Source: Leishmania martiniquensis (Eukaryota > Euglenozoa > Kinetoplastea > Trypanosomatida > Trypanosomatidae). From it: a stretch of DNA of 64,000 bases. Under the pieces are notes generated by a model. That model was not told the origin of the DNA. It searched no databases and saw only the letters and a program-made list of their open reading frames with translations. A program made the position numbers and the translations under genes. The stretch lies in assembly GCF_017916325.1 (NCBI RefSeq), contig NC_090158.1, positions 1-64,000 of the forward strand, read 5' to 3'. Shown one piece after another: positions 41,820 to 51,967 of the stretch. Within the stretch, counting starts at the first letter, position 1; each line of letters opens with the position of its first letter.

Positions 41820-41883
41820 GATGAGGTTCGAATGCGCTGGGCAAGACTGATTTGCCCGAGCGTGGGAAACGCCCCAAAGAGCT
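41820..41883 (+). ncRNA. H/ACA-like snoRNA candidate A, copy 2
   Basis: Repeat of candidate A in the second 786-bp unit, with the same hairpin and AGA box. Confidence 0.55.
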
Positions 41884-42157
41884 GGTCCTTGTGCGTGGCG
41901 CTGCGTGGCTGTGATTCTACTGAACAATCTTTGCTACAGGTGATGTGCGCTGTTGCGCACGAGGTGACCTTACTGTTTCCTATCTCCAACCAAGATCGAT
42001 GAGCTGCAGCAGCTGCGCGCGCGCGCCGGGCTCCGTGCGTGCGCGTGTGACGCTCGGGCCCCTGGGGACGGCTGTGTGTGTGCTGCTGGCTGGGGACGCG
42101 TGTCTCGAGTGCGCGGTGCCATACCCGCTGCCCGTGTGTGCATATGTGGGCGTGTGC

Positions 42158-42255
42158 GCGGCAGATGATTACGACCAAGGACATCTGAGTCAAAACCGAA
42201 ATCGCTGTCTGAACCCAACGACTGTTGATTGTGTCCCCCGTGTCTGAGCTGCCGC
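42158..42255 (+). ncRNA. C/D-box snoRNA candidate 1, copy 2
   Basis: Repeat of C/D candidate 1 in the second unit; terminal stem and boxes are unchanged. Confidence 0.65.
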
Positions 42256-42350
42256 CGCGCCCGCTGCGCTACTCGTGTGCAGGTGCGCCTCACGCTCCCC
42301 GGCTTCCTCCCCTCGCCTGCGCGCGCCGACTTACGGCTGCGCCACTGCTG

Positions 42351-42439
42351 CGCGTGAATGATGATGCGTGTATTCTGCAATGCGGACTCCACTGACGAGG
42401 AACAATACGATCACTATGACTATTGGCATCTGACGCTGT
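42351..42439 (+). ncRNA. C/D-box snoRNA candidate 2, copy 2
   Basis: Repeat of C/D candidate 2 in the second unit; boxes C, D' and D are unchanged. Confidence 0.65.
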
Positions 42440-42525
42440 GCGCGGCGATGCGGCGTGCTCTCTCTGTGCGTGTGCGTGTGTGCGCCCCTGCGCCACCGCT
42501 CTGCTGTGCTGCTGGCGCGCTGGCA

Positions 42526-42591
42526 AAGAAGGGCCAAAAGGTCGTTCGCGGTGAGCCGGTGCCGCACACGCGGGACAGCCCTGCGAGAGAG
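42526..42591 (+). ncRNA. H/ACA-like snoRNA candidate C, copy 2
   Basis: Repeat of candidate C at the end of the second unit. Confidence 0.4.
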
Positions 42592-42605
42592 TGTGCAGTC
42601 TGCGC

Positions 42606-42669
42606 GATGAGGTTCGAATGCGCTGGGCAAGACTGATTTGCCCGAGCGTGGGAAACGCCCCAAAGAGCT
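42606..42669 (+). ncRNA. H/ACA-like snoRNA candidate A, copy 3
   Basis: Third copy, in the partial unit. The unit is cut off before the C/D candidates, so candidate A has three copies and the C/D candidates have two. Confidence 0.55.
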
Positions 42670-42850
42670 GGTCCTTGTGCGTGGCGCTGCGTGGCTGTGA
42701 TTCTACTGAACAATCTTTGCTACAGGTGATGTGCGCTGTTGCGCACGAGGTGACCTTACTGTTTCCTATCTCCAACCAAGATCGATGAGCTGCAGCAGCT
42801 GCGCGCGCGCGCCGGGCTCCGTGCGTGCGCGTGTGACGCTCGGGCCCCTG

Positions 42851-43503
42851 TGTTGGTGGCCGTTAAAGGCTGAGATTGCATACTTTACTCTTTTTGTGTG
42901 TCGTATATGTTTCAAGTGAAAGGTGCGTATCGAAGGAACTCATGAGGAGAAGCGGTGCGGACGGGGGTGGGTTAACGGGCTATCGGGAGATGTGGTTGAT
43001 AGCGGTACTGTTAGAAAACGTATTATATTTGATAATTGCTTTTCTTGAGTGCATGAAAATTGGTGTGTGTGCTTGCGCAATGGCCGAAGCACACGGGCAG
43101 TTGAGAGGGCCCCGCTCTCGTGACTCGAGATTCTCGGTAGAGCTCTCGAGGCGTTTTCTGCGCTGTAATGCGGCTGCGCTAATGCGTATGCATTAATTGA
43201 TGATAGGCGCTGCTTTCAGAGCGACATGCGTGAATGTTCCCTCTCTCACATCTGCTTCTAGTCTTCTCTTGGCATCGGCAAAGGCTGTGGTTCTCCAACA
43301 AGCTGCATCGAGAGGTCAGCAACGGGCGCAACTTACGACAGCAGACGTATGCTGAAGCTGAGTGCAGGCGCGTGCTTCTAAATTTGCTGGCGCGGGCATC
43401 GTCGGAGCTGCCGTAAAGACTACCAGTTTCAAGTCGGGGTCTGCTGTACACCCTGGCTTGGCTGTGCGTTGACCGAGAGGAAGTTGGCGGCCAGCTGCTG
43501 ATC
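42851..43503. other. Spacer after the snoRNA array
   Basis: About 650 bases, less GC-rich than the array. Contains a pyrimidine-rich piece at 43232-43275 that may supply the splice acceptor of the next gene. No gene seen. Confidence 0.55.
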
Positions 43504-44082
43504 ATGGAGCGAGCAGCGCGTGTGGTGCAGCTGCAGTGCACTGCAGGTCCCTTTAGTATCGAGCTTTATAACAACTTTTGCGCCGACTCCTTCTGGCAGC
43601 TGGCTAGTAGCGGACAGCTGTGCCGGCTAGTATTCCGCCAGCTGCTGAGCGGCTTCGTGCTACTCGGTGAGGTGGAAGCAGCGCAGGGCCACTCAGCGAC
43701 TGCAAGCGAGGTTGATGATGCTGCGCGAAATATGGATGGTACCTCACTGAGGCATGTGGGAGCTGGCCTGCTGAGCTGCCGTCCGGCTGTCGGCGCAGTG
43801 ACAGCCAGCCAATTCGTCATTACGCTTTCTCCGCAGCCGAATCTCGACAAGACGCACGTCGTCTTCGGCCGTGTGTATTCTGGCATTCACATTGTGGAAC
43901 AGATATCACACAAGCAAGTGGACACGGACTTCTTCATGTACTCCCCAGTCACAGTCATCAAGTGTAGCTTGGCGATGCTTCATAGGGGCAATGCACCACA
44001 AAGCGATACAAGCGCATCGGCACGTGTGTCCTGCATTGTGAAGTCATCGTCCCGGCCACGTATTTTAACCATGCTGGAGTGA
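43504..44082 (+). CDS. Divergent cyclophilin-like protein, 192 aa
   Basis: ATG at 43504. The fold is recognisable from GPFSIELYN near the N-terminus, SQFVITL (residues about 101-107) and DKTHVVFGRVYSGIHIVEQI (about 114-133). Several active-site positions differ: the QGGDF motif is missing (LLGEV instead), and the tryptophan that precedes LDGKHVVFG in cyclophilin A is not present. The SQF glutamine and phenylalanine remain. Weak or no isomerase activity and poor cyclosporin binding are likely (inference). It may be a scaffold such as those found in spliceosomes, but no partner can be named. Confidence 0.8.
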   Translation: MERAARVVQLQCTAGPFSIELYNNFCADSFWQLASSGQLCRLVFRQLLSGFVLLGEVEAAQGHSATASEVDDAARNMDGTSLRHVGAGLLSCRPAVGAVTASQFVITLSPQPNLDKTHVVFGRVYSGIHIVEQISHKQVDTDFFMYSPVTVIKCSLAMLHRGNAPQSDTSASARVSCIVKSSSRPRILTMLE

Positions 44083-44763
44083 CCTCCCCCCGTTCTCCTA
44101 GGAGCTCTGGCTCGCCAGCGATTAGCTGCCGCACTCTGCAGCAGCACACTTTTTTTCCCACTGCCTCATGCACATTGCCGCGTCCCTCTGAAGCTGCGCA
44201 TCCTTCGTTGCGTCAGTAGCGATGCTTTAGGGTTAAGGTACTTTAAGGATGAAACCAATGGATGCTTGCGAAGAAGCAGAAAGGCGAGAAGAAAACGCGG
44301 CATTGGTCACTTGAGTGAAGTAGGCACATGTGCAGGCACCATAGAGTCACACGCCTCACTTGGAGGTGTGTGTGTGTGGTGCTAAGTCTATGATTCATTG
44401 CTGCTTTGGTAAGCAGTAAGCGCCGAAGGCAAGTAAGGATGTTCCGTGCACTCCAGCTTTGCTGCTCCTCTCCCACTCTCGAAGGAACCGCCTTCTCGAC
44501 CTCCTCGCCTGCTGCTCTTCCTCTCCTGTCGAAGTCGTGTACAACGCCCTTCGCTCCCACATCCAGGCCAATAGCGGCTGCCGAATCCCCTCCACATTGC
44601 CTATGGTGTGTGTTTTCTGTCTCTTCACCTCTTCGTCTTTGGCCGCCTTTTTCTCTCTTTACACACGCACTCTGTCGCTGCTCGACTTGCTCGACTCTAA
44701 GCAGTTTTATCTTTGGTGTTTTACTTCACGTCTCCATCCGTACGCGCGTTGCTTTGGCCCAGT
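44083..44763. other. Intergenic region upstream of V-ATPase proteolipid
   Basis: 680 bases. The right half is strongly pyrimidine-rich. A chance TTAGGGTTAAGG at 44227-44238 resembles about two telomere units but is too short to count as an interstitial telomere. Confidence 0.55.
44634..44704 (+). promoter_or_regulatory. Candidate trans-splice acceptor for V-ATPase proteolipid
   Basis: Pyrimidine tract 44634-44672, then the first good AG after it at 44703-44704. No ATG lies between this AG and 44764; a second AG sits directly before the start codon. Confidence 0.45.
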
Positions 44764-45267
44764 ATGTCCACGACCAAGTCCTGTGACCCCGAGGCGTTCT
44801 TGTTCGGCATGATGGGGGCTGCTGTCTCCCTTGCTTTGGCGAACGTTGGCGCCGCCTTTGGCACGGCAAAGGCTGGCGTGGCAGTGGCACAGTTAGGTAT
44901 TGTTCAGCCGACACGCGTGATGCGTGGTATTGTGCCAGTTGTGATGGCCGGTATTCTTGGGATCTATGGTCTCATCGTCTCCGTGATTATCTGCAACAAC
45001 ATGAAGCTGACCGGTTACCCACTGTTTTCTGGGTACATGCACCTTGGGGCTGGGCTAGCGGCCGGATTCGCCTCCCTCGCGGCGGGGTATGCCATTGGCA
45101 TTGTAGGTGACATCTGCTGCTACGCCTATGCGAAGACGGAGAAGATATTTGTTCCGATGATTCTGATGCTCATCTTTGCGGAGGCGCTGGGCCTCTTTGG
45201 CCTCATCACGGCACTCCTCATGAACAACAAGGCGGCGTCGGTCATCGGTACCTGTGCCACTAGCTAA
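44764..45267 (+). CDS. V-type H+-ATPase proteolipid subunit c
   Basis: 167 aa from the ATG at 44764, close to the 160-165 aa of yeast Vma3 and human ATP6V0C. Four transmembrane helices are visible (about 15-37, 57-80, 95-120 and 133-157). The proton-carrying glutamate is E140 in the fourth helix (LIFAEALGLFGL). Subunit c forms the rotating ring of the V0 sector that moves protons into acidocalcisomes, lysosome-like compartments and the contractile vacuole. The GAAxGTAKAG motif of helix 1 is intact. The TM3-4 loop is short, as usual. Confidence 0.96.
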   Translation: MSTTKSCDPEAFLFGMMGAAVSLALANVGAAFGTAKAGVAVAQLGIVQPTRVMRGIVPVVMAGILGIYGLIVSVIICNNMKLTGYPLFSGYMHLGAGLAAGFASLAAGYAIGIVGDICCYAYAKTEKIFVPMILMLIFAEALGLFGLITALLMNNKAASVIGTCATS

Positions 45268-47362
45268 GGCGGTGGCCCTCCTCAGCTTCTTCGCCCTTGT
45301 ACCGCATTTCGTCCTCCTCACCCTCTTTCCTCCTCTCCTTGCTGCGCTGCTGCCCACTCCATCATGAGTGTGTGCTTGTGTGTGTGTGTATGCGGCTGAA
45401 TGGACTGGTGGGGGAGCGTGTTCCAGGCGACGTTAGAGGGCGGGCGAGCGGGAGAAGGAATCAGCTTTGTTCCGTGTAACCCTTCCTCCCCTCGCTCTTC
45501 TGCGGTCTTCGGGGCATTTTTGGTGGCTTTCCCTGCGGCACACATGACCGACTGCGTATCAGCTTCTATCGGGTGTGCCTGCGTTCGTAACAGCGACGAA
45601 AGACCTGAGGGCATCGTATATCGAGGTACATGTGTGCCCCCCTTAGTCGCAGACATGCTGGGATGGGCTGTTTCCTTCATGTCTCTCAGCGGAAAGGAGG
45701 AAGGGTTGAGAGAGGGGATGAGACGCGCCCCTCACGCCATACCACTTAAAGACGTATTTCCCATCACCGCAGCATTCAAGGGAAGCTGACGCAACGAAGC
45801 ACGTCACATCAGCAGCGTCTTGGGGCGGGACTCACATCGCGCTCTCTCCGTCTTTATGCGTTGCCTTGCCTCGCCCTTAGCGTGCCGTCAGGTGGCTCGT
45901 GTCTTTTCCTCTTTTCTCTTCGCCTTTTTGGTTGAGCTTTGTCTGAGACGATGGCTCGCGAAGGACAGTTGACTGACAGATTCGCGTGCAGTAGGGTCTC
46001 CCTCGCCGTGCGCTCTGGAGACTTCGTCCGTAATCGTGTGCAACGGGCGTGCCCTAAGTGAGCCTGTCGGTAAAAAAGCGGAGCAAGAGGGAGAGGCAGC
46101 AGAGCAGTGGCACCGCTGTTGGGCTAGTGCTTCTCAGCGTGCCTCTCTGGTGGGGGTGGAGGTGTCGTCGCTTGTGCGGGAGTGCAGATGGGCCGCTTTG
46201 AGTGAGGCGTTCTTTGCAAGCGGCGTGAATCCGCCCGTGTCTTGCTTGCCTCTGTTTCCCTCTATTCGTTAAGTCCCAAGGGCAACGGGATCGCTGAGAC
46301 GACATGCCCCCCCACACACACACACAGAGTTATATGTGTGCCAACTAAGCAAGGCACAGCATCCCTGAGAGGGGAGGGCTCCTCGTTCCGAGGGATGGAA
46401 GGGGAGGCGGCTTGCCGTGCAGCTGCGCTGGCACTTTGCGTCTGTACAACAGGGGCGTAGAGGAAGGAGGTGGAAAACGGAGATTAGTATTGTGCGCGTG
46501 TGCGGCGTCTCGTTGCCATCTCGAGCCTCCTTTCATCCTCCACTCCTGCGGTAAGCCGCTCGGGAGGCGCTTGAGGGGTCTGTCGATAGACAAGGGAGCA
46601 GTCAGTGGTGCGGTGTTCATCTCAGGGACCTTTCTAGAGAAGCGACTGAGGTGGTGGTGGTGGTGCCACGCTCTGGAGGCCGTGTGTGTGTGCCTCTGTG
46701 TAGCTGCGCGCCCTCACAGTGACCATGCGCGTAGGAGAGCAGCCTCTCCGTTCTGTTCCGCTCTTGTTCTCAGCCAAACTGCCGCCCATCTTCGTTTCGC
46801 CCGCCTCCCTTCTTCACCTCTTTCTTCTGCCGGCTGTTGTCACCGTCTCCGGGTACGCACACACACCTCCACACATGCACCAACGAGAACAAATACCGAA
46901 GGACGTGGCTCTGAATGAGAACATATTCTGCGCACCAAAGAGAGCTATCCTTCCGCCCTGACACACTTTCTGAATTCCTCTTCTCCGAATCGAGCCAAAC
47001 ACGGAAGTCCATCTCACTCAGCACGCCCCTGGGGCATCTCTCTTTCCCTTCCCTTGGCGCGCATGGGCACATACGCACGTAGACCCTTTTCACCTCTCCC
47101 CCCCCCGCGCATTATCTCCTAAGGATCTCGCGCGCTCTGCAGTTTTTGCTCTCATCTATTCTGCTGACGTTCGTCTCTGTGCGATCGCACTTGAGGGCGC
47201 CACGTTGGCGCTCCCTTTTTTGTGTGTGCGCATGCTTTGAGCGCTTGGCCTACGTCGTGCGTTGAATCCGCCGTAACCTCTCCATTTTTTATCACTACCC
47301 GCCCTTCGAGACGGGCACAGAAGCAATCGGGGGAGAGGGTAAGACGCGCCTGTTAGTCATGT
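45268..47362. other. Long intergenic region, no gene accepted
   Basis: 2.1 kb. CA repeat at 46312-46326, a GGT run near 46650, and pyrimidine-rich 46740-46850 and 47090-47300. Frames of 129 and 168 codons (45400-45789, 46412-46918) have low-complexity translations and no domain. Confidence 0.55.
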
Positions 47363-48604
47363 ATGCCCTGCGCCAGCGCTTACGGATTCGGGGAGGAAAG
47401 CGGCATGTCCCCCAACGAGAGCTTTCAGCGACGACCTCCACGACGCAAGCACTTCTATTCGTGGGTCGCAACGGACAAGATACAGCTGGAAACAGCGGAG
47501 AAGCTGGTGCTGAAAGGGCTGCTGTACTACCAAGCCAAGATTGCCGGCCTCAACACCATCTCTACCGACGACATTCGGGGGCTTGATGACAAGGCGACGC
47601 TTGTCTCGAAGCACCGTGGCATGACGGACTCAAGCACTTTCCGCGACCGGCCTGACAGGCAGCAGCAGCAGCAGCCGGAGGCCCTTTCTTTCTCACTGCT
47701 CCCTGCCCGGAAGGCGGCCGGCGAGAAGGAAAAAGATGTTCTCATCCTCATTCACGGTTTTGCCGGTGGGGTGGGCGGCTGGGCGCAAAACTGGCGCTGT
47801 CTGGCGGAGCGGTATCGCGTTTACGCCTTCGATCTGCCTGGGTTCGCTCGCAGTGAGCGCCGTGCCTCTGCTGCGACTTCCCTGGCTGAGGTGATGGACT
47901 ACTTCTGCGGCTATATCCGTGAATGGTTTGAGCGACTAAACTTCATGCGGCCCGTCGTCATTCTCGCCCACTCCTTCGGGTGCTTTGTCGCGTCGCATTA
48001 CACCATGCGACACGGGGCCAACTGCATCAAGCTGCTGATGCTAGTCGAGCCGTGGGGTCTCATTCGCGGTAGCGCAACCCGCATGAAGAGGTACTCGCTG
48101 CAAGCCCGAGTGCTGCTGGCGCTTTTCCACAACGTTGGTCTGCTAGGGCTTCTGCGGAGTGCTGGGCCAGCGGGGCCGTGGCTGCTGCGCCGCATGCGCC
48201 CCGACTTCGAGGAGAAGTGGCGCACCTTCTTCGATGACCCAAGCGTTATTTATGACTATCTTTACCACTGCAACGCTCAGTATCCCCTCGTTGGAGAGAA
48301 GCTCTTTAAGGCTTGCTGGCACTACGACGTGTGCGCGAAGGAATCACTCCTAGACGCGCTGCCAGGCACCCTCGACCAGCGCATTGCTGTGGGATTGTTG
48401 TTTGGTGGCAAGTCGCCGCTGAATTCGCCAGAGGGAGCCGAGCTGGCGGCTCTGTTGCGTGCGAGAGGCGCTCGGGTCTGCATCGATACTCTGGCTAACG
48501 CCGGCCACCAAATTTTCACGGACGACGCTGCAGTCTTCAACGAGAAGGTCATTGAGATGATCATTGACTTGTCCGCGGACTCACATCCCACTTTCTCTGC
48601 CTGA
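47363..48604 (+). CDS. Alpha/beta hydrolase, ABHD4/ABHD5 (CGI-58) type
   Basis: 413 aa from ATG 47363; ATG at 47405 (MSPNESF) is an alternative, and an out-of-frame ATG at 47359 overlaps the first start. An N-terminal extension with a five-glutamine run (about 95-100) precedes the hydrolase fold at about 125. The oxyanion region HGFAGG is near residue 132. The nucleophile elbow reads AHSFG with S204; the family usually has GHS or, in ABHD5, an inactive GHN. The pattern YHCNAQ and the late AGHQIF histidine (about 379) match ABHD4/5. With Ser, and a late His, the enzyme may be an active lipase or lysophospholipid acyl-hydrolase/acyltransferase; substrate is unknown. Confidence 0.88.
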   Translation: MPCASAYGFGEESGMSPNESFQRRPPRRKHFYSWVATDKIQLETAEKLVLKGLLYYQAKIAGLNTISTDDIRGLDDKATLVSKHRGMTDSSTFRDRPDRQQQQQPEALSFSLLPARKAAGEKEKDVLILIHGFAGGVGGWAQNWRCLAERYRVYAFDLPGFARSERRASAATSLAEVMDYFCGYIREWFERLNFMRPVVILAHSFGCFVASHYTMRHGANCIKLLMLVEPWGLIRGSATRMKRYSLQARVLLALFHNVGLLGLLRSAGPAGPWLLRRMRPDFEEKWRTFFDDPSVIYDYLYHCNAQYPLVGEKLFKACWHYDVCAKESLLDALPGTLDQRIAVGLLFGGKSPLNSPEGAELAALLRARGARVCIDTLANAGHQIFTDDAAVFNEKVIEMIIDLSADSHPTFSA

Positions 48605-51600
48605 CTCGAGGATGGTAAGTAGGCGGTGCGTGGAAACCGTCGGTGCTTCCTTTCTTTCAGCCGCTCGATGTGCCGACGACGTAGAGGCCTTTCACTTTGG
48701 CGAGTGTGTGGATGCGCGCGCGCTGCTAATGACACAGCGTCAGCTACGACATCGACTCGCCGCCCTGCACAAACATCTTCCCCCTCCCGCCTCTGAAGAC
48801 ACACAGAGAGTAGTGCCTCTTTTCCACTTCTTCTTTTCTCTTCGGCTGGGCCTCTCGCCTATGATGGCCTCTGCCCTTGTCGCACAACGTTTGCCTTGGG
48901 CTCTCCTCAAAAGGTGGGCGGTCTACTACCCTCTCCTTCGCACACGTGCACGAGGCCGACGCAAGGATCGCAACACCTTCATGTACACCAGCATGAATGT
49001 GGACGGAGGAAGAGACCCCGAACCCCCCCCGCATACGCATACGCATTCAGGTGGAAGCTCTGAGATGCCCAGCTCCTCAAGCACGGGTGGGCAGTTCATT
49101 TTGATATGAGCTCGCTTGTCGCCTTCACGTAAGGCTCATTTCTTTTTGTTGCTGTTGTGTCGCTCTTATCCCCCTCTTACTGTACGGTCCCTTTGTTTTT
49201 TCGTGCGTGTGTGTGAGGGGTGGAGGTAGAGGGCTGCTGCGGTTGACGTTGACGTTTCCTGCCCCTTTTCTATGTTGTATATTGTCACCAGAGGCACTGC
49301 CTGCGTGCCTTTGCCTCTCCGCTTCGCTTTTTTCCCCTCCCACTCTCTCTTAGTTCACCTGCTGTGCACTCCAGCCTCTCTCTTCTAGCGACACTTTTAT
49401 TTTTGGTCGGCGGCACCCACCTCATGGGAGAGTCGCGGCGTGGCGATGAAAAATTTGTCACTGCGGAGGAGATGGCGGTGGAGGGGGTATGCTTCCAGAG
49501 TGCGATGAGCTTCTCTCTGAGCTCTCCTGCGCTGCTTTCGTTTCTTGAACCATTTACGCCAGGATAGCTCAAGACGGCCGGCAGCAAGGCAATGCCGGTG
49601 CTTTCGTGGAGCGTGTGTCGGTAGCGCCGCACCCAGTTCTAGGCCGCGACTCCATCGTGGTGCTCACCTCTTCCCCGGATCACCCGCATGCAGAAAAAGA
49701 GGTTTGGCGAAGGTGCTTTCTTAACTATTCCCATCGACCTCTGCAGCTGTAGGAGGGGGGCGTTAGCAATCGGTAGGATGAGGTGTGCACACGGGGAGGT
49801 TCAAGAGTGAGAGCATAGGGGAGAGACGGGAGCTCCGAATCAGGGCTGTATCGTAGCGTCTTATGCGCTTGCCAGTGCACGGAAGTAGCGCGGGAGGAGC
49901 AGCAGTCTCCACGGGTAGAGGCCGGGGGTGGGTGGGTGGTGAAGAGAAGGCAGAGGTGAAAACGTGCATTGCGGTACTGCTTCTGTCCCCCTCGTTTTTC
50001 CATGCAAGATGATTGCTGTCTCTGACGCCCCTTGCCTCGCTTGAAGGCAGCTGGAGGCCAGCCACCGCTTCTTCAGAAAAACTGTCTTGCACATGGTGAC
50101 GCAAATATTTTCTCATGCATTTCTTTAATGTCATATTGTGTATGAGGCGCCAGTAGGTGCGCGCACACACGTGCACTAGTGACGCGCCAGCGAGTCGAAC
50201 ATGACCACACACACCCGGAAATCGGTGATGCGCGAGTGTGCGCAGGCCAGACATACGAGAAAGCGGCCAGAGGGGGGGGCGCTGCTCGAGCTGGCTCCGT
50301 GAACGGGCCCTGCCCGGGACGTTCTCTTCGCTCCTTCATTCTGTATTTCTACACCCACTTTTGTATCAGTGCTTGTGCAGCCTCTCGTCTTGTTCTGTTC
50401 CCCTCCGCCTCCGCCCCAGTAGCCTTCAGCGCTCTCTCTCTACCACCCTCGCTGCCTTTTACATAATTAGCGCCATCTGTGTACCACAAGTCTGCGTGGA
50501 CCCGACGACTGTGCGGAGTGGGGGGGGGCACCGCTGGCTCATCACGCTGTTGCTTCTGTGTAATGATTGCCGCATGCGGCTCTTTGCTCTGCTGAGTTTT
50601 CTTTTCCTTTATAATTTCTACTCAACCTTCTTCCTCTTTCTCATTTTGTTGTGCTTTAGGGGATCGTCGTTTGCCTATGAGCGCCAAGAGTCCCTCTTAG
50701 TGAGTGTGAGGGGTGGATGGGCTGCGAGTGGCTTTCCTCGTCTTCATCTCCGCTTTGAGCCCGTTTCGCTTTTCCTGTTTGCCTCTTCATGACGTAGATC
50801 GGGATGCGTGCGGAAGGTGCTCTCGCATTTCTTCATCTCTCGTCTTTTTTTCGATCCTCGTATGGCTCAACTCGATGATGGAGGTGGCCGTGGTGGAGGG
50901 AGAAGATTGCGGGTGGGGTGCGTGTAGCGGCTGATCTGAGGCCTTCACCACACGCTCACATCATTGAGATTACGCGTATGTGTGAATGAAGGCGACGCTC
51001 TTCTGCTTATTCCTCCCCCGACTGCAATGCTCACGCCCGCAGATGTAATCGTATGTGCTCTCTCTCCCGTGTTACGTTCTCCGCGGTGTTCTTCCACTTT
51101 TCACCGTCAATGCATACCTCCACGTCTTCTGTTTTCACTATCGTAATGGTGATGAAGAGGGGGGGACGCAGAAGAGGAAGCGAATGTGAGGACGAGAGGG
51201 GGAGAGAGCAGTGAGTCTTTCTCCTTCCGTAATTTATCTTTGCGTTTACACACACACACACACACACACAGACGCGCTTGTCGGGGGCCTTGCCGTTGGT
51301 CCTATTCAATCGCTGGAACTGTTGTGGAAGGACCACCTCTGTTTCACAGATGCTCAGGCGGCAGCCACAACAGCAGCCGACATGGGTGCGAAAACACGCA
51401 GGAGGCTCCCCCCGTCATCTTTAGACCTGCCGCTCAGCGATTCTCACCATGCATGACTTCGTCACAGCTACATGTAGTGACTGCACGTACGCCCTCCCAA
51501 AGATCCCCAAAAGTGTGACTCACAGAGGTAGGAAGCAGCTAAGAACGGGGGGAGGCGACTGGAAGCCACGATTTGTGTATTCGCGTGTGTGCGCGCGACA

Positions 51601-51967
51601 TTACGGCAGCTGTCTGTTCCGCTGATCATCATGCTCAATATCTTTGCGCTCTTCTGTGACGTTCTCCGGCGCTCTCTGAAGTACTCGCACATACGTCGAG
51701 ACTCTAATTGCTACTGACACGCATACTCACCCGCATACACTACCGCCATCCCGCGTGCCTACAGCAATATCCGCTTACCGCACCGCAGTTGGCACCCCCG
51801 GCGCGGAAGAAGCAGCACAGCGCCCAAGGTACAGTGCTGTAGCGTGCCAAGACACGCACACACAGTGACGCAGACGTTCGCAGGCAACATCTTGCCTATT
51901 TTGCGTGCAGCACCAGTTGCCTTTGTGGCCCTGTCCATCGTACAGTCCTTTTTTTTCCAACGCTGTC
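48605..51967. other. Long intergenic region, no gene accepted
   Basis: 3.4 kb between the hydrolase and the LRR gene, one of the longest spacers here. It carries a (CA)n microsatellite at 51248-51270 and pyrimidine-rich tracts (50370-50470, 50590-50660). Frames of up to 184 codons overlap on both strands without domains. A missing or decayed gene is possible but not visible. Confidence 0.5.
51248..51270. repeat. (CA)n microsatellite
   Basis: About eleven AC units in the spacer before the LRR gene. Confidence 0.9.

Larger units (their letters stand above)
41022..42850 (+). repeat. 786-bp tandem repeat array, 2.3 copies
   Basis: Unit 1 is 41022-41807, unit 2 is 41808-42593, and unit 3 is a partial copy, 42594-42850 (257 bp). 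The two full copies look identical by eye, and the third matches until GGGCCCCTG, after which unique sequence starts. The units are GC-rich and carry the snoRNA candidates listed separately. Frames inside the array (up to 229 codons) repeat with the unit and have no domain, so the array is not read as coding. Recent duplication or ongoing homogenisation is implied by the identity. Confidence 0.95.

Noticed and set aside
41159..42392. Repeated frames of 100-229 codons inside the 786-bp array
   Set aside because: They recur with the unit on both strands, are Arg/Ala/His/Ser-rich from GC bias, and overlap the snoRNA candidates.
44227..44238. TTAGGGTTAAGG, a possible interstitial telomere repeat
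   Set aside because: Only about two imperfect units; expected by chance in this length.
48564..49109. 181-codon frame after the hydrolase
   Set aside because: Begins inside the hydrolase gene in another frame; low-complexity tail and no domain.
49763..50254. 163-codon minus-strand frame
   Set aside because: Wrong strand for the cluster, no domain, and similar overlapping frames exist on the same strand.
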